Notes under the pieces: model-generated
Databases searched by the model: none
The model's input: the letters and a program-made list of their open reading frames with translations, nothing else
Told to the model about the DNA's origin: nothing
Translations under genes and position numbers: made by a program
NCBI GenBank assembly: GCA_902789915.1
Contig: CADAPW010000069.1
Coordinates: forward strand, 1 to 35,115
From: an uncultured Bacteroidia bacterium
Lineage (GTDB): Bacteria; Bacteroidota; Bacteroidia; Bacteroidales; F082
Reading direction: 5' to 3'
Length of the DNA: 35,115 nucleotides
Part shown: in pieces, positions 16,032 through 28,213 of the stretch
Layout of the letters: each line of letters opens with the position of its first letter
Position numbering within the stretch: the first letter of the stretch is position 1

Positions 16032-16957
16032 ATTTTAATATTCTTTACCTCTTTGGAGAAAACCCCATGAAAAACAATAGTCTGTTTAACTAACCAATCC
16101 AAGGCTTCCTCAACTTTATCTGGGTTAGACAAATCTGTTTGATGTAAAAGGGTAATGGTTTTATCCTTTGCTGATGGATTGGGATCCCAATCGGGTTCGC
16201 AGCCTAAAGCCTTGTTGATTTCAACTTTTCTTGCTTCTAAAGCAGGATAATAAACATCCACGACCTTGTTTCTTATGTAAAGACGTACACCAACAATGCT
16301 TTTCTGAGTATTGCAGATATTAGACAATAGAATATCAGAGCGTCCAATCCTGACATCATACCAATAATGAGCTTGCGGCGTTTGGAGTGATGGTATCTTT
16401 TTGGTGCTTTGGAGCTTTTCTCTAAATTTAGTCCAAAACTCTAACTGAATACTTCTAGATTCACTCTCGTTATTTGTTTTGCTTTTGATGGTTTTCACAT
16501 TCGTACTAGGTGTGCTTACGATATTAAGTCTCATGGAAGCGGTGTCTTCTGCTATTTGCCACAATTCCAATTGAATTCCCCAAAACGATAAATCCTCATT
16601 GGTATTATCGTTTAGCCAATCGAGAGCTTTTTTATGTTCTTCCGTAAAGTCAGTTGCAATCCAAACAATAGTCTTTGCATTTAAGGCAGAAGCATAGGTA
16701 ATGCTCTTTCCAAGATGGTCGTGATTTGTCTTTTCCAATTGGTTTTCAATGACGATATATGAGTCTGTATTGATATCTTTCGCCAATATATCGGCCGAAT
16801 ATGGTCCAACGGACACTTCTTGTCCAACCACCTCGAGCTCCATCCCAATTTTTTCGCCAAGTTCGGAAATATTTTCTGCCAACCAAGGAGTAAAATTTAA
16901 AGCCTCATTAGGCCACATTCTTCGAGGGTTTATCTGTTTCTGCTTTATCAGTTTCAT
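16028..16957 (-). CDS. DUF4268 protein with N-terminal PD-(D/E)XK-like nuclease domain
   Basis: The 309-residue protein has a nuclease-like N-terminal domain (about 20-130). GPYSADILAKD followed by SYIVIENQLEKTNHDHLGK fits a PD-(D/E)XK variant with D-(x)n-E-x-Q and a downstream Lys, as in NucS-like and restriction-associated endonucleases. The C-terminal part (about 175-300: LEFWTKFREKL, HYWYDVRIGRSDI, GVRLYIRNK and EPDWDP) corresponds to DUF4268 as I recall it. Such proteins occur singly or near restriction-modification systems and may have a defence role, but no methylase lies beside it. The gene is more AT-rich than the flanking MATE and recA genes, suggesting horizontal acquisition. A -7 box lies about 35 bases upstream. 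Confidence 0.75.
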   Translation of the reverse strand: MKLIKQKQINPRRMWPNEALNFTPWLAENISELGEKIGMELEVVGQEVSVGPYSADILAKDINTDSYIVIENQLEKTNHDHLGKSITYASALNAKTIVWIATDFTEEHKKALDWLNDNTNEDLSFWGIQLELWQIAEDTASMRLNIVSTPSTNVKTIKSKTNNESESRSIQLEFWTKFREKLQSTKKIPSLQTPQAHYWYDVRIGRSDILLSNICNTQKSIVGVRLYIRNKVVDVYYPALEARKVEINKALGCEPDWDPNPSAKDKTITLLHQTDLSNPDKVEEALDWLVKQTIVFHGVFSKEVKNIKI

Positions 16958-16990
16958 TTTGCCTAAATTTTCTGTTTTGATTTCAAATCA

Positions 16991-16998
16991 CAAAAATA
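16991..16998 (-). promoter_or_regulatory. -7 box for the DUF4268 gene
   Basis: TATTTTTG on the minus strand lies 34 bases upstream of the ATG at 16957 in an AT-rich gap. Nothing else is evident in 16999-17140. Confidence 0.35.
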
Positions 16999-17142
16999 AT
17001 AAAAATAATATGAATGCATTGTTCTGTTTGCAAAAAAAATATATTGTTTTAAAAATCAATAATTTATCCGACAGCAAACGACAACAAACGACTACTGTCG
17101 ACTACAAACGTTTAATCAACGGCTTTCTCTTGACAAACTCCG

Positions 17143-17150
17143 TTATTTTG
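17143..17150 (+). promoter_or_regulatory. -7 box for the orphan LPD3-like gene
   Basis: TTATTTTG followed by CAGC lies 21 bases before the ATG at 17172 and supports that start over upstream in-frame Met codons (17010 and earlier), which fall outside the predicted transcript. Confidence 0.35.
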
Positions 17151-17171
17151 CAGCATCAAATCTGTAACACA

Positions 17172-17738
17172 ATGGAATACTGCATTTCAACTATTTTAGA
17201 TCAAAACGGACTGCCGTTTGTAGAAGCCCCCGATGGAGGCATTGACTTTGGACATATAACAGTGGAGCAAAACCTTACCCCTGCGCCCATCCGCTTGTCG
17301 ATAGGTGACAGAAACAATGGGTTGATGCACATCGAAATCCGTCACGGCGACCAAATTAGAAAAGCTGGTTTTGAAACCGTTGTCGCTTTTGTGGCTTACG
17401 TTGCGCAAAACTACAATATTATAAAGAAAGGCAATGTGTATAAGACTTCAGAAGAGAGAGAAAACCAAACTTATTTGGTCCAACTTGCAGATGAGCATAA
17501 CAATACTTTATGGGTACAACTGTCAAGAGATGACACCTATTGGAATGTCAATAGTGCAGGCGTTTTGTCGAAAAGGTATGGGAGAAATAAGGAAAACATC
17601 TGGTCTGCTTCCGAATTGCAGAATGAGGAACCGGCTTCCAGTAATACTTCGCAACCTGCAACAAATGCCGATAAAGAGGCAGGCTCAAACGGTACTGTAT
17701 CCGATGTTTCCCAACGCAAAAATACAACTTTTTCATAA
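17172..17738 (+). CDS. Orphan protein resembling polyvalent-protein-associated BECR-type nuclease domains (LPD3/PBECR-like)
   Basis: The 188-residue protein has an N-terminal domain (about 1-90) with FGHITVEQNLTPAPIRLS, then GLMHIEIRHGDQIRKAGF and FVAYVAQNYNIIKKGN. The second part (about 95-140) includes TYLVQLADEHNNTLWVQLSR and TYWNVNSAGVLSKRY. I remember very similar HIE-x-x-HG and YWNVNSAG arrangements in domains at the ends of very large phage and conjugative-element proteins, of the barnase/EndoU/colicin-E5/RelE-like nuclease group (LPD3, PBECR). The conserved His (HIEIRHG) and the N-x-x-W-x-x-x-L-S segment could be catalytic. The tail (about 147-188) is disordered, rich in Ser, Thr and Asn. 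It stands alone, without a carrier protein, next to another nuclease-like gene. Assignment is from memory of motifs, so moderate. Confidence 0.5.
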   Translation: MEYCISTILDQNGLPFVEAPDGGIDFGHITVEQNLTPAPIRLSIGDRNNGLMHIEIRHGDQIRKAGFETVVAFVAYVAQNYNIIKKGNVYKTSEERENQTYLVQLADEHNNTLWVQLSRDDTYWNVNSAGVLSKRYGRNKENIWSASELQNEEPASSNTSQPATNADKEAGSNGTVSDVSQRKNTTFS

Positions 17739-17795
17739 TATGCAAGTATCATCGAGAAAAATAACCAAAAATAACGTCACCATGTCAAAAATTAC

Positions 17796-17803
17796 TATCT
17801 TTG
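17796..17803 (+). promoter_or_regulatory. -7 box for recA
   Basis: TATCTTTG lies about 120 bases before the recA ATG. The leader between them holds simple direct repeats (CTTGAAAT twice at 17853-17868 and AATTAAACA twice near 17874-17890). I see no SOS-box-like palindrome. Confidence 0.4.
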
Positions 17804-17923
17804 TCCCTTATTAATGTATCGCGCGATAAGCGTTCCACAACAGAATAATCTTGAAATCTTGAAATCAACAACAATTAAACAATTAAACAATAATCAATCA
17901 ACAATCTAAAAACCCCCACAATC

Positions 17924-18827
17924 ATGACTACAGAAAAAACACAAGAAGAAGCTGCAAAACTGAGGCAGGAGAAACTGAAGGCTTTGGAAGCCACCTTGGC
18001 GCCGAGGCCGAGAAGATGGAGAGCATCTCCACAGGTTCCATCGGCCTGGACTATGCCCTTGGCGTGGGCGGTCTGCCCAAAGGCCGTATCATCGAGATCT
18101 ATGGTCCCGAAAGCTCGGGTAAGACGACGCTGGCACTCCATGTCGTGGCTGAGGCCCAAAAGAAGGGTGGCATCGCCGCCTTCATCGACGCGGAACATGC
18201 TTTCGACCGTTTCTATGCCGCCAAACTCGGCGTGGACGTTGAGAACCTCCTTATCTCACAACCTGACTACGGCGAGCAAGCCCTCGAAATAGCGGAGAAC
18301 CTGATTCGTTCGGGTGCCATCGACGTCATCGTTGTCGACTCCGTGGCAGCCTTGACGCCTAAGAGTGAAATCGAAGGCGAGATGGGCGACAGCAAGATGG
18401 GCCTCCAAGCCCGCTTGATGAGCCAGGCCATGCGTAAGCTCACCGCCACCATCAACAAGACAGGCTGCGTCTGCATCTTCATCAACCAGCTGCGTGAGAA
18501 GATCGGCGTGATGTTCGGCAACCCCGAGACCACCACTGGTGGTAACGCCTTGAAGTTCTACAGCTCCGTGCGTATCGACATCCGCAAGATCAGCCAGATT
18601 AAGGATGGTGAGAACGTGTTGGGTAGCCGCGTCAAGGTGAAAGTCGTCAAGAACAAGGTGGCGTGGAGATGGGCATCATCAAGAAGAGCGGCTCGTGGTT
18701 CAGCTATGGCGACTCCAAGCTTGCCCAAGGTCGTGACTCGGTCAAGAAACTCATCGAAGACAACCCGGAACTCGCCGACGAACTCGCTGCCAAGATTTTT
18801 GAGGCGTTGGAGAAGAATGAAGAGTAA
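17924..18827 (+). pseudogene. recA: RecA recombinase; frame broken at two places
   Basis: Three frames give a recognisable RecA. The first (17924 to about 18004) reads [20 protein letters not shown] and LEATL. The second begins at [19 protein letters not shown] and includes the Walker A loop GPESSGKTT, the Walker B strand [10 protein letters not shown], loop L2 region [21 protein letters not shown] and ALKFYSSVR, up to VKVVKNKVA. The third resumes at [17 protein letters not shown] and ends at EALEKNEE. Near 18004 about 16 residues are missing (the DKIEKxFGKGSIMKMG segment). Near 18663 about 26 are missing (the PPFRKAEFDIMxGEGIS segment up to the residue before VEMG). I estimate deletions of about 49 and 79 bases. 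RecA carries out homologous recombination and SOS induction; as written the gene cannot make it. Confidence 0.95.
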
Positions 18828-18830
18828 CAA

Positions 18831-18912
18831 TGGCCTATGGCTGATAGCCCATGGCCTATGGCTACCTTGACGAAAAGGCAAGCCATGGGCCATAGGCTAT
18901 AGGCCATTAGCT
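18831..18912. repeat. Inverted repeat built from TGGCCTATGGCT units
   Basis: The left arm (18831-18863) contains TGGCCTATGGCT twice (18831-18842 and 18852-18863). The right arm (18881-18912) is built of the complementary units AGCCATGGGCC and ATAGGCTATAGGCC. The arms face each other across 17 bases and form an imperfect hairpin between recA and the TPR gene. It may end recA transcription, but there is no clear T-run. Confidence 0.6.
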
Positions 18913-18926
18913 AAAAATCAACAACA

Positions 18927-19933
18927 ATGAAGAAAAACCTTCTATTTCTCGGCCTGTTGCTTGCCCTGTTTGCCTGCAACAACACGCCGAAACCTGAAAC
19001 GAACGATAAACCCCAAGCGCCAACGGCTCCCAAGTCGGTCACAGAGCCATGGATAGCACCAATGCGCGCCTTTACTTGAGTCGAGCCAAGGCATATTTCG
19101 CCAATGAGCAAATCGGGCAGGCCATGGTCGACATTAACAGTTCCTTGCAATTTGACCCAAACAACATCGACACCTATTTGCTGCTAGCGGATGTGTATTA
19201 TGCCTTGGGTGACGAAGCCAATATTGCCTCCACATTGAACCGTGCGGCGGAAATTGATCCCATGGATGCACGTCCATTGGTGAAATTGGCAGAACTGAAC
19301 CTCTTGCAACAGAACTTCAACCTCGCAATGGGCTATGTCGACAAGGCTTTGGGGCTGTCGACATACAATCCGAGGGCCTATTTCGTGAAAGGCATGTGCT
19401 TCATGGCTGCCAAGCAAGACACGGCCAATGCCATGAAAAACTTCCAAATTGCCTCTGAGCAGGATGGCACATTCTATGACCCTGTGGAGCAAATCAGTCG
19501 CATCTATGCCGCCCAGCAACCGCCTTACGCCATGGATTATCTCCGCAAGGCACAGCAACAGTTCCCCGATATGCCCACGGCACGCTATGAACTGGCACTT
19601 TATCTGCAAAGCCATGGCGAGCCAGAAGAGGCCTTGCTGCACTATGACACCCTGCTGATGCAGCGTCCAGACAATTATATCGTGCTGTTTAACAAGGGCT
19701 ATGTCAACTATGTCTATCTTGAAGATAACGAGGCCGCACTTGATTATTTCAACCAGACATTGGCGGTCAAGCCAGACTATCTTGATGCCAAATACAACAA
19801 AGGCCGTGTGTTGGAGCAGATGGGCGACTACAGCCAAGCCATGGATATTTATAAGGATGTGCTGAGGACGCAACCCAACTATCAACTGGCCATCGATGCC
19901 ATTAACCGTATTCAAAACCAAGAAACAGAATAA
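18927..19933 (+). pseudogene. TPR-repeat lipoprotein; frame broken after the signal region
   Basis: The first frame starts at 18927 with a lipoprotein signal peptide, MKKNLLFLGLLLALFAC (Cys17 after LFA), then a Pro/Thr-rich linker (NNTPKPETNDKPQAPTAPK). The frame then runs into a stop. Around 19030-19050 the gene continues in another frame at MDSTNARLYLSRAKAYFANE and encodes about 290 residues of tandem TPR units (for example AMVDINSSLQFDPNNIDTY, YVDKALGLSTYNPRAY, LDYFNQTLAVKPDYLDAKYN). The displacement is 1 modulo 3 like most other breaks here. If read through, it would be a periplasm-facing lipoprotein scaffold of about 340 residues or more. Partners are unknown. The next gene begins 23 bases later. 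Confidence 0.8.
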
Positions 19934-19956
19934 GTTAGGAAACAAAGACGGAAGTT

Positions 19957-21624
19957 ATGATTCAAGTTTATTGCATCAACACCAAGACAACAAAAGAGTT
20001 CAATGAAGGGACGACATTGCTTGAGATGTTGCCTGAGTTTGAGTTCGATAGACCTTATCCTATCGTTTCGGCCAAGGTCAACAATGTGTCTCAGGGCTTG
20101 AAATTTCGTGTTTACAACAGTCGTGATGTCGAGTTTCTCGACCTAACCCACCATACGGCGAGGCTGGTGTATTTCAGGTCGTTGGGTTTCCTGCTTTATA
20201 AGGCCGCGCAAGACCTTTTCCCAGGCAGTAGACTGAATATGGATCATCCTATTTCCAAGGGTTTCTTTTGCAGAATCAGGAAGAGTGACGGAAGGATACT
20301 CGACTCCAACGACCTTGCCGCCCTTAGGGTAAGGATGCGTGCCATCGTTGCCGATGATATCCCATTCCATCGTCATGAGGCTCGCGTTGAGGAAGCTGTT
20401 AAGATGTTCGGCAAAATGGGACAGGAAGATAAAGTCAAGTTGCTGGAAACCAGTGGAAAGTCCTACACGGATTACTATACCTTGGATGGAACGGCAGACT
20501 ATTATTATGGCCGTTTGGTGCCTTCAACGGGTTATCTGAATATCTGGGACATTGAAGCCTATCGCAACGGCATTCTGATGCGTATTCCCGACCGCGACCA
20601 TCCTGACCGTCTGGCCGAGATGGAAGACCAACCCAAGACCTTCGAGGTGTTTTCGGAGAGCCTGAAGTGGAACGACATCATGGGGCTTAGTACCGTGGGC
20701 GATGTCAACCATGCCTGTGAAAACGGACAAGCACGCGAACTCGTTCAGGTGGCCGAAGCTTTGCAGGAGAAGAAAATTGTGCAGATTGCTGAAGAAATCG
20801 ACCGTCGCTATCACGGAGAAAACTCCGTTCGTTTGGTGCTGATTACCGGACCTAGCAGCAGCGGCAAGACCACTTTTTGCAGCCGTGTCAGCATCCAGCT
20901 GAAGGCCTGCGGACTGAAGCCAATCTCTTTTTCGACAGACGACTATTTCGTCAACCGTGTGGATACGCCCAAATTGCCGGATGGCACCTACGATTTCGAC
21001 AACTTCGATACCGTCGACCATGCTGCCCTTGAACGCGACTTGATAGCCTTGTTGAATGGCGAGGAAATCGAAGTGCCTGAGTATAACTTCAAAACGGGCA
21101 TTCGTGAATACAACGGCAAGAAGATGCAACTGAAGGAAGGCAGTGTGCTGCTGCTTGAAGGCATCCATGCCTTGAATCCCATGCTGACCAAACAGATTCC
21201 TGAATCTACCAAGTTCCGTATCTTTATCTCCACCTTGACCAGTACTGGGTTGGACGACCACAATATCATTCCACCTGATGATAACCGCTTGTTGCGGCGT
21301 ATCGTCCGCGATTACAACAAAGGCGCATTCACGGCGCGTCAGACCATCAGCCAATGGGCGAGTGTGCGTGCTGCCGAAGAGAAGTGGATTTATCCTTATC
21401 AGGAAAACGCCGACGTGATGTTTAACTCGGCCTATCTCTTGGAGTTTGCCGTCATGCGCAACCATGCCGAGAGCATCCTTGCTACCGTGCCGAACAACAG
21501 CCCCGAGTACACCGAGGCGCACCGTCTGTTGCGTTTCCTGCATTATTTCACGCCGGTCTCCGATAAGGAGATTCCGGCCACATCTATGCTGCGCCAGTTC
21601 ATCGGCGGCAGTAGCTTTATGTAA
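19957..21624 (+). CDS. Nucleoside (uridine) kinase with N-terminal TGS/ThrRS-like domains
   Basis: The 555-residue protein fuses three parts. Residues 1-70 resemble a TGS domain (MIQVYCINTKTTKEFNEGTT). Residues about 70-240 resemble the N-terminal editing-type domain of threonyl-tRNA synthetase, with FLLYKAAQDLFPG, NMDHPISKGFFC and ETSGKSYTDYYTL. Residues about 285-500 are a uridine kinase/phosphoribulokinase-type P-loop domain: Walker A GPSSSGKTTF (about 296-305), STDDYF, PEYNF, LLEGIHALNP and the Arg-rich LLRRIVRDYNKG lid. The architecture is known in Bacteroidetes and Firmicutes and usually annotated nucleoside kinase; it phosphorylates uridine or cytidine in salvage. The frame is intact, unlike its neighbours on both sides. 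Confidence 0.88.
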   Translation: MIQVYCINTKTTKEFNEGTTLLEMLPEFEFDRPYPIVSAKVNNVSQGLKFRVYNSRDVEFLDLTHHTARLVYFRSLGFLLYKAAQDLFPGSRLNMDHPISKGFFCRIRKSDGRILDSNDLAALRVRMRAIVADDIPFHRHEARVEEAVKMFGKMGQEDKVKLLETSGKSYTDYYTLDGTADYYYGRLVPSTGYLNIWDIEAYRNGILMRIPDRDHPDRLAEMEDQPKTFEVFSESLKWNDIMGLSTVGDVNHACENGQARELVQVAEALQEKKIVQIAEEIDRRYHGENSVRLVLITGPSSSGKTTFCSRVSIQLKACGLKPISFSTDDYFVNRVDTPKLPDGTYDFDNFDTVDHAALERDLIALLNGEEIEVPEYNFKTGIREYNGKKMQLKEGSVLLLEGIHALNPMLTKQIPESTKFRIFISTLTSTGLDDHNIIPPDDNRLLRRIVRDYNKGAFTARQTISQWASVRAAEEKWIYPYQENADVMFNSAYLLEFAVMRNHAESILATVPNNSPEYTEAHRLLRFLHYFTPVSDKEIPATSMLRQFIGGSSFM

Positions 21625-21653
21625 TCTTGAATTATAAATTTTGAATCTTGAAT

Positions 21654-22336
21654 ATGGAATTCAACGCAAAACAAGTAAAAGACCAAGTCGTCCAATGGAT
21701 TCGCGACTGGTTTGAAGTGAACGGAAAAGGCTGCAACGCCGTCATCGGTATTTCTGGCGGCAAGGACAGTAGTGTAGTGGCGGGCCTTTGTGCCGAGGCC
21801 CTCGGCGTGGACCGCGTCATAGGCGTGACTATGCCCAACGGCGTACAACCCGACATCGACGACAGCATGAAACTCATTAAACATCTGGGCATTCGCCATT
21901 GCTGCGTCAACATTGGTGACACCTATAACACCTTGATTGCAGCCGTTAAAGAACAACTCGGCACCTTGGATGCCGATGTCAGCCGTCAGACCACGATTAA
22001 CCTGCCGCCTCGTTTGAGAATGAGCACCTTGTATGCCGTCTCTCAGTCAATGAACGGCCGTGTGGCCAACACCTGCAACCTCTCAGAGGACTGGGTGGGC
22101 TACAGTACTCGCTATGGCGACGCTGCTGGTGACTTATCGAGTTGGTGGAGAAGACACCTTCTGATGGCCTTACCAACAAGAGTGACGAGGACAACCTCGG
22201 TTTTACCTACGCCGTGTTGGACAACTACATCCGTACAGGCGTCTGCAACGACCCCAAGACCAAGGCACTCATCGACCACAAGCACATCACTAACCTCTTC
22301 AAACTGCAGCCGATTCCGCATTTTGAGATGAAGTGA
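21654..22336 (+). pseudogene. nadE: Ammonia-dependent NAD synthetase NadE; frame broken once
   Basis: The first frame (ATG at 21654) covers the ATP-pyrophosphatase loop GISGGKDSSVVAGLCAEALG (about 36-55), RMSTLYAVSQSMNGRVANT, CNLSEDWVGYSTRYGDAAGD and ends at DLS. After the junction near 22136 the second frame continues ELVEKTPSDGLTNKSDEDNLGFTYAVLDNYIR in pieces and runs to HFEMK. The conserved stretch like PLAxxTVxEVxAIGxxLGLP is missing, about 20 residues, so a deletion of about 61-64 bases. There is no glutaminase domain, so ammonia would be the nitrogen donor in amidation of nicotinic acid adenine dinucleotide. I prefer the ATG at 21654 to a TTG two codons upstream. The upstream gap has a direct repeat of AATCTTGAAT. 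Confidence 0.93.
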
Positions 22337-22759
22337 ACGAGCAACTATCAACTATCAACTGTCAACTGAAAATGTTTTCTTGTCCCATCCAAATCCGCAT
22401 GAGCGACCTTGACCCTTACAACCACGTCAACAACGGGGCGCAATGCAACTTTTTCGACATGGGTCGAAGCCGTTATTTCGAACATGTCTTCCAAGCCAAA
22501 ATTGACTGGCTGACCTTCAAATATGTCCTAGTCCACGTGGACTTGGACTTCCGCCATCCCGTGTTGTTCCACGACCCCATTGTTTGTGAAAGCCGTGTTC
22601 TTGAAATAGGCAACTCTAGTTTCAAGATGGAACAATGCCTGCGAGACTGCAAAACGGGCGAAATCAAGACAGTGTGTCATTGTGTGGTGGTGTATTTCGA
22701 CCGTGAGACGAACAAGTCGGAGCGGATACCTGATGCGGATAGACAGTTGTTGGCTAGTG

Positions 22760-26784
<4,025 letters not shown>

Positions 26785-26786
<2 letters not shown>

Positions 26787-26815
26787 AAAAAGGCGCTCAA
26801 ACAAGCGCCTTTTTC
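26785..26815. terminator. Bidirectional terminator between beta-galactosidase and arcA
   Basis: AGGCGCT (26791-26797) pairs perfectly with AGCGCCT (26804-26810) around a six-base loop, flanked by A-run and T-run. It begins at the stop of the beta-galactosidase gene and ends six bases before the arcA stop on the other strand, so it can serve both convergent genes. Confidence 0.9.
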
Positions 26816-26820
26816 GTTTC

Positions 26821-28071
26821 TTACCATTCAACAGCCATTCGTTGCACAGGCATGGTCATGCATCGGGCACCTCCACCGCCGCGTGAAAGTTCGTTGCCTT
26901 CGAAGGCGACGATGCACTTTTTGACGTTGTTGAGGTTGACCTTGTTGTTGACCACGTCGGCAGCCGTAACGATGGTGAAGCCTGCCTTGTTCAAGGCTTC
27001 CAAAGTGTGTTGGTTGCGGCCGTAGCCGATGAATTTGCCGGGTTCGAGGCAGAAGAAGTTGCAGCCGCTGTGCCATTGTTCACGGGCAGCCCAGTCATCG
27101 TTGCCATTGCCACAGTAAACTGGCTCCAGGTCGATGCCGACGTCTTTCAGTCCTGCAAGCAGGTCGGGAACCTCGCTACCTACGGCCTTCTGTCCGTCAA
27201 TGGTGATATGGAAGGTCTTGTAGTTGCTGTTCATGATGACAGGCTTGTAAACCATGCATCTGTTGACATCAAGCATGGTGAATACCATGTCGAGGTGGAT
27301 GAACGACTCAGGCTCAAGCGGCAACTCCTGGAAAATCAGGTGCTTCACGCCTGGCTTGGTCTTCAAGTGTTCGACGATGGCTTCCACGCCATGCATGTTG
27401 GTACGTGATCCTAAACCGCAAATCACCACATCGTCACGGATAATTTGCACATCGCCGCCTTCCACGGTACCCACGCCATGCGTTTCGTAGTCCATCACAG
27501 GGTTGACAACCTTGGTGTCAAACAACGGGTGAAGGTTATAGATGCTGTTCAGAATCAAGCATTCGCGGGCACGCACCGTGGTGGCCATGTTACTGATCAT
27601 GATGTTGTCAAACATGGTGAACGAAGCGTCACGCATGAAAAACAGGTTCGGAATGGGCAGAAGGGCGTACGGGTCCTTATTAATAAAGGTGACATCTTCA
27701 AGACGGACGCCTTCAATCAGTTGGCGGGAAAGTTCCTCGGCTGGTAGCGACTTGAGATAAGGGACAAGGAACGCCTTTTCCTCGGCTTTGCAGACGCGGT
27801 CAACCATGGCGTTCTTGATGTTCTCAATCTGTAGGATGTCGGTTAACAGGTCACCGACCTCATGAACTTGCGCCACTTTCTGAAGCACTCTCTTAAAATA
27901 ACTGTATTCCTTTTGGGCGACTTGCATGTTCAGAATGTCGCTGAATAGGAAATTATGCGCGTTTTCGGGGGTCACTTTCTCCAACTCGGTGCCGGGAGTG
28001 TGTACTAAAACATGCTGTAGCTTACCGATTTCGGAGTTTACACTGACATTGATTCCTTGATGTGAATCCAT
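26821..28071 (-). CDS. arcA: Arginine deiminase
   Basis: The 416-residue protein spans the whole amidinotransferase-fold enzyme. Signature motifs are VLVHTPGTELEKVTPEN, NLFFMRDASF, EGGDV (about 205), HLDMVFTMLD with the catalytic His, and the nucleophile Cys in GGGGARCMTMP close to the C terminus. It converts arginine to citrulline and ammonia in the cytoplasm. It stands alone: no ornithine carbamoyltransferase, carbamate kinase or antiporter gene is adjacent, so ATP generation through the full pathway cannot be inferred, and nitrogen supply or acid tolerance is equally possible. It has its own promoter and shares a terminator with the convergent gene. Confidence 0.93.
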   Translation of the reverse strand: MDSHQGINVSVNSEIGKLQHVLVHTPGTELEKVTPENAHNFLFSDILNMQVAQKEYSYFKRVLQKVAQVHEVGDLLTDILQIENIKNAMVDRVCKAEEKAFLVPYLKSLPAEELSRQLIEGVRLEDVTFINKDPYALLPIPNLFFMRDASFTMFDNIMISNMATTVRARECLILNSIYNLHPLFDTKVVNPVMDYETHGVGTVEGGDVQIIRDDVVICGLGSRTNMHGVEAIVEHLKTKPGVKHLIFQELPLEPESFIHLDMVFTMLDVNRCMVYKPVIMNSNYKTFHITIDGQKAVGSEVPDLLAGLKDVGIDLEPVYCGNGNDDWAAREQWHSGCNFFCLEPGKFIGYGRNQHTLEALNKAGFTIVTAADVVNNKVNLNNVKKCIVAFEGNELSRGGGGARCMTMPVQRMAVEW

Positions 28072-28131
28072 AAAAAGATAATTGGTGAGACAATAGGAAC
28101 ACGGAAATCAACCGTCGTTCCAAATATGTTG

Positions 28132-28139
28132 CAAAGATA
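28132..28139 (-). promoter_or_regulatory. -7 box for arcA
   Basis: TATCTTTG on the minus strand followed by CAACA lies 61 bases before the arcA ATG. TTTACG about 20 bases further upstream is a weak -33 candidate. The rest of 28072-28213 shows nothing notable. Confidence 0.45.
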
Positions 28140-28213
28140 CGAAATTCCCCGAAATCGTAAAGAAAAAAGTTGAAAATTGAATTACAATCGGCAAAGCATC
28201 TCCTAAGATGTTG

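Noticed and set aside
16749..17171. Extended N terminus for the LPD3-like protein starting inside the DUF4268 gene.
   Set aside because: It would overlap the divergent gene and its promoter by over 200 bases; the -7 box at 17143 supports the ATG at 17172.
22333..22371. GTG start for the thioesterase, overlapping the nadE stop.
   Set aside because: The added residues are a translation of the CAACTATCAACT repeat, and the family starts near the ATG at 22372.
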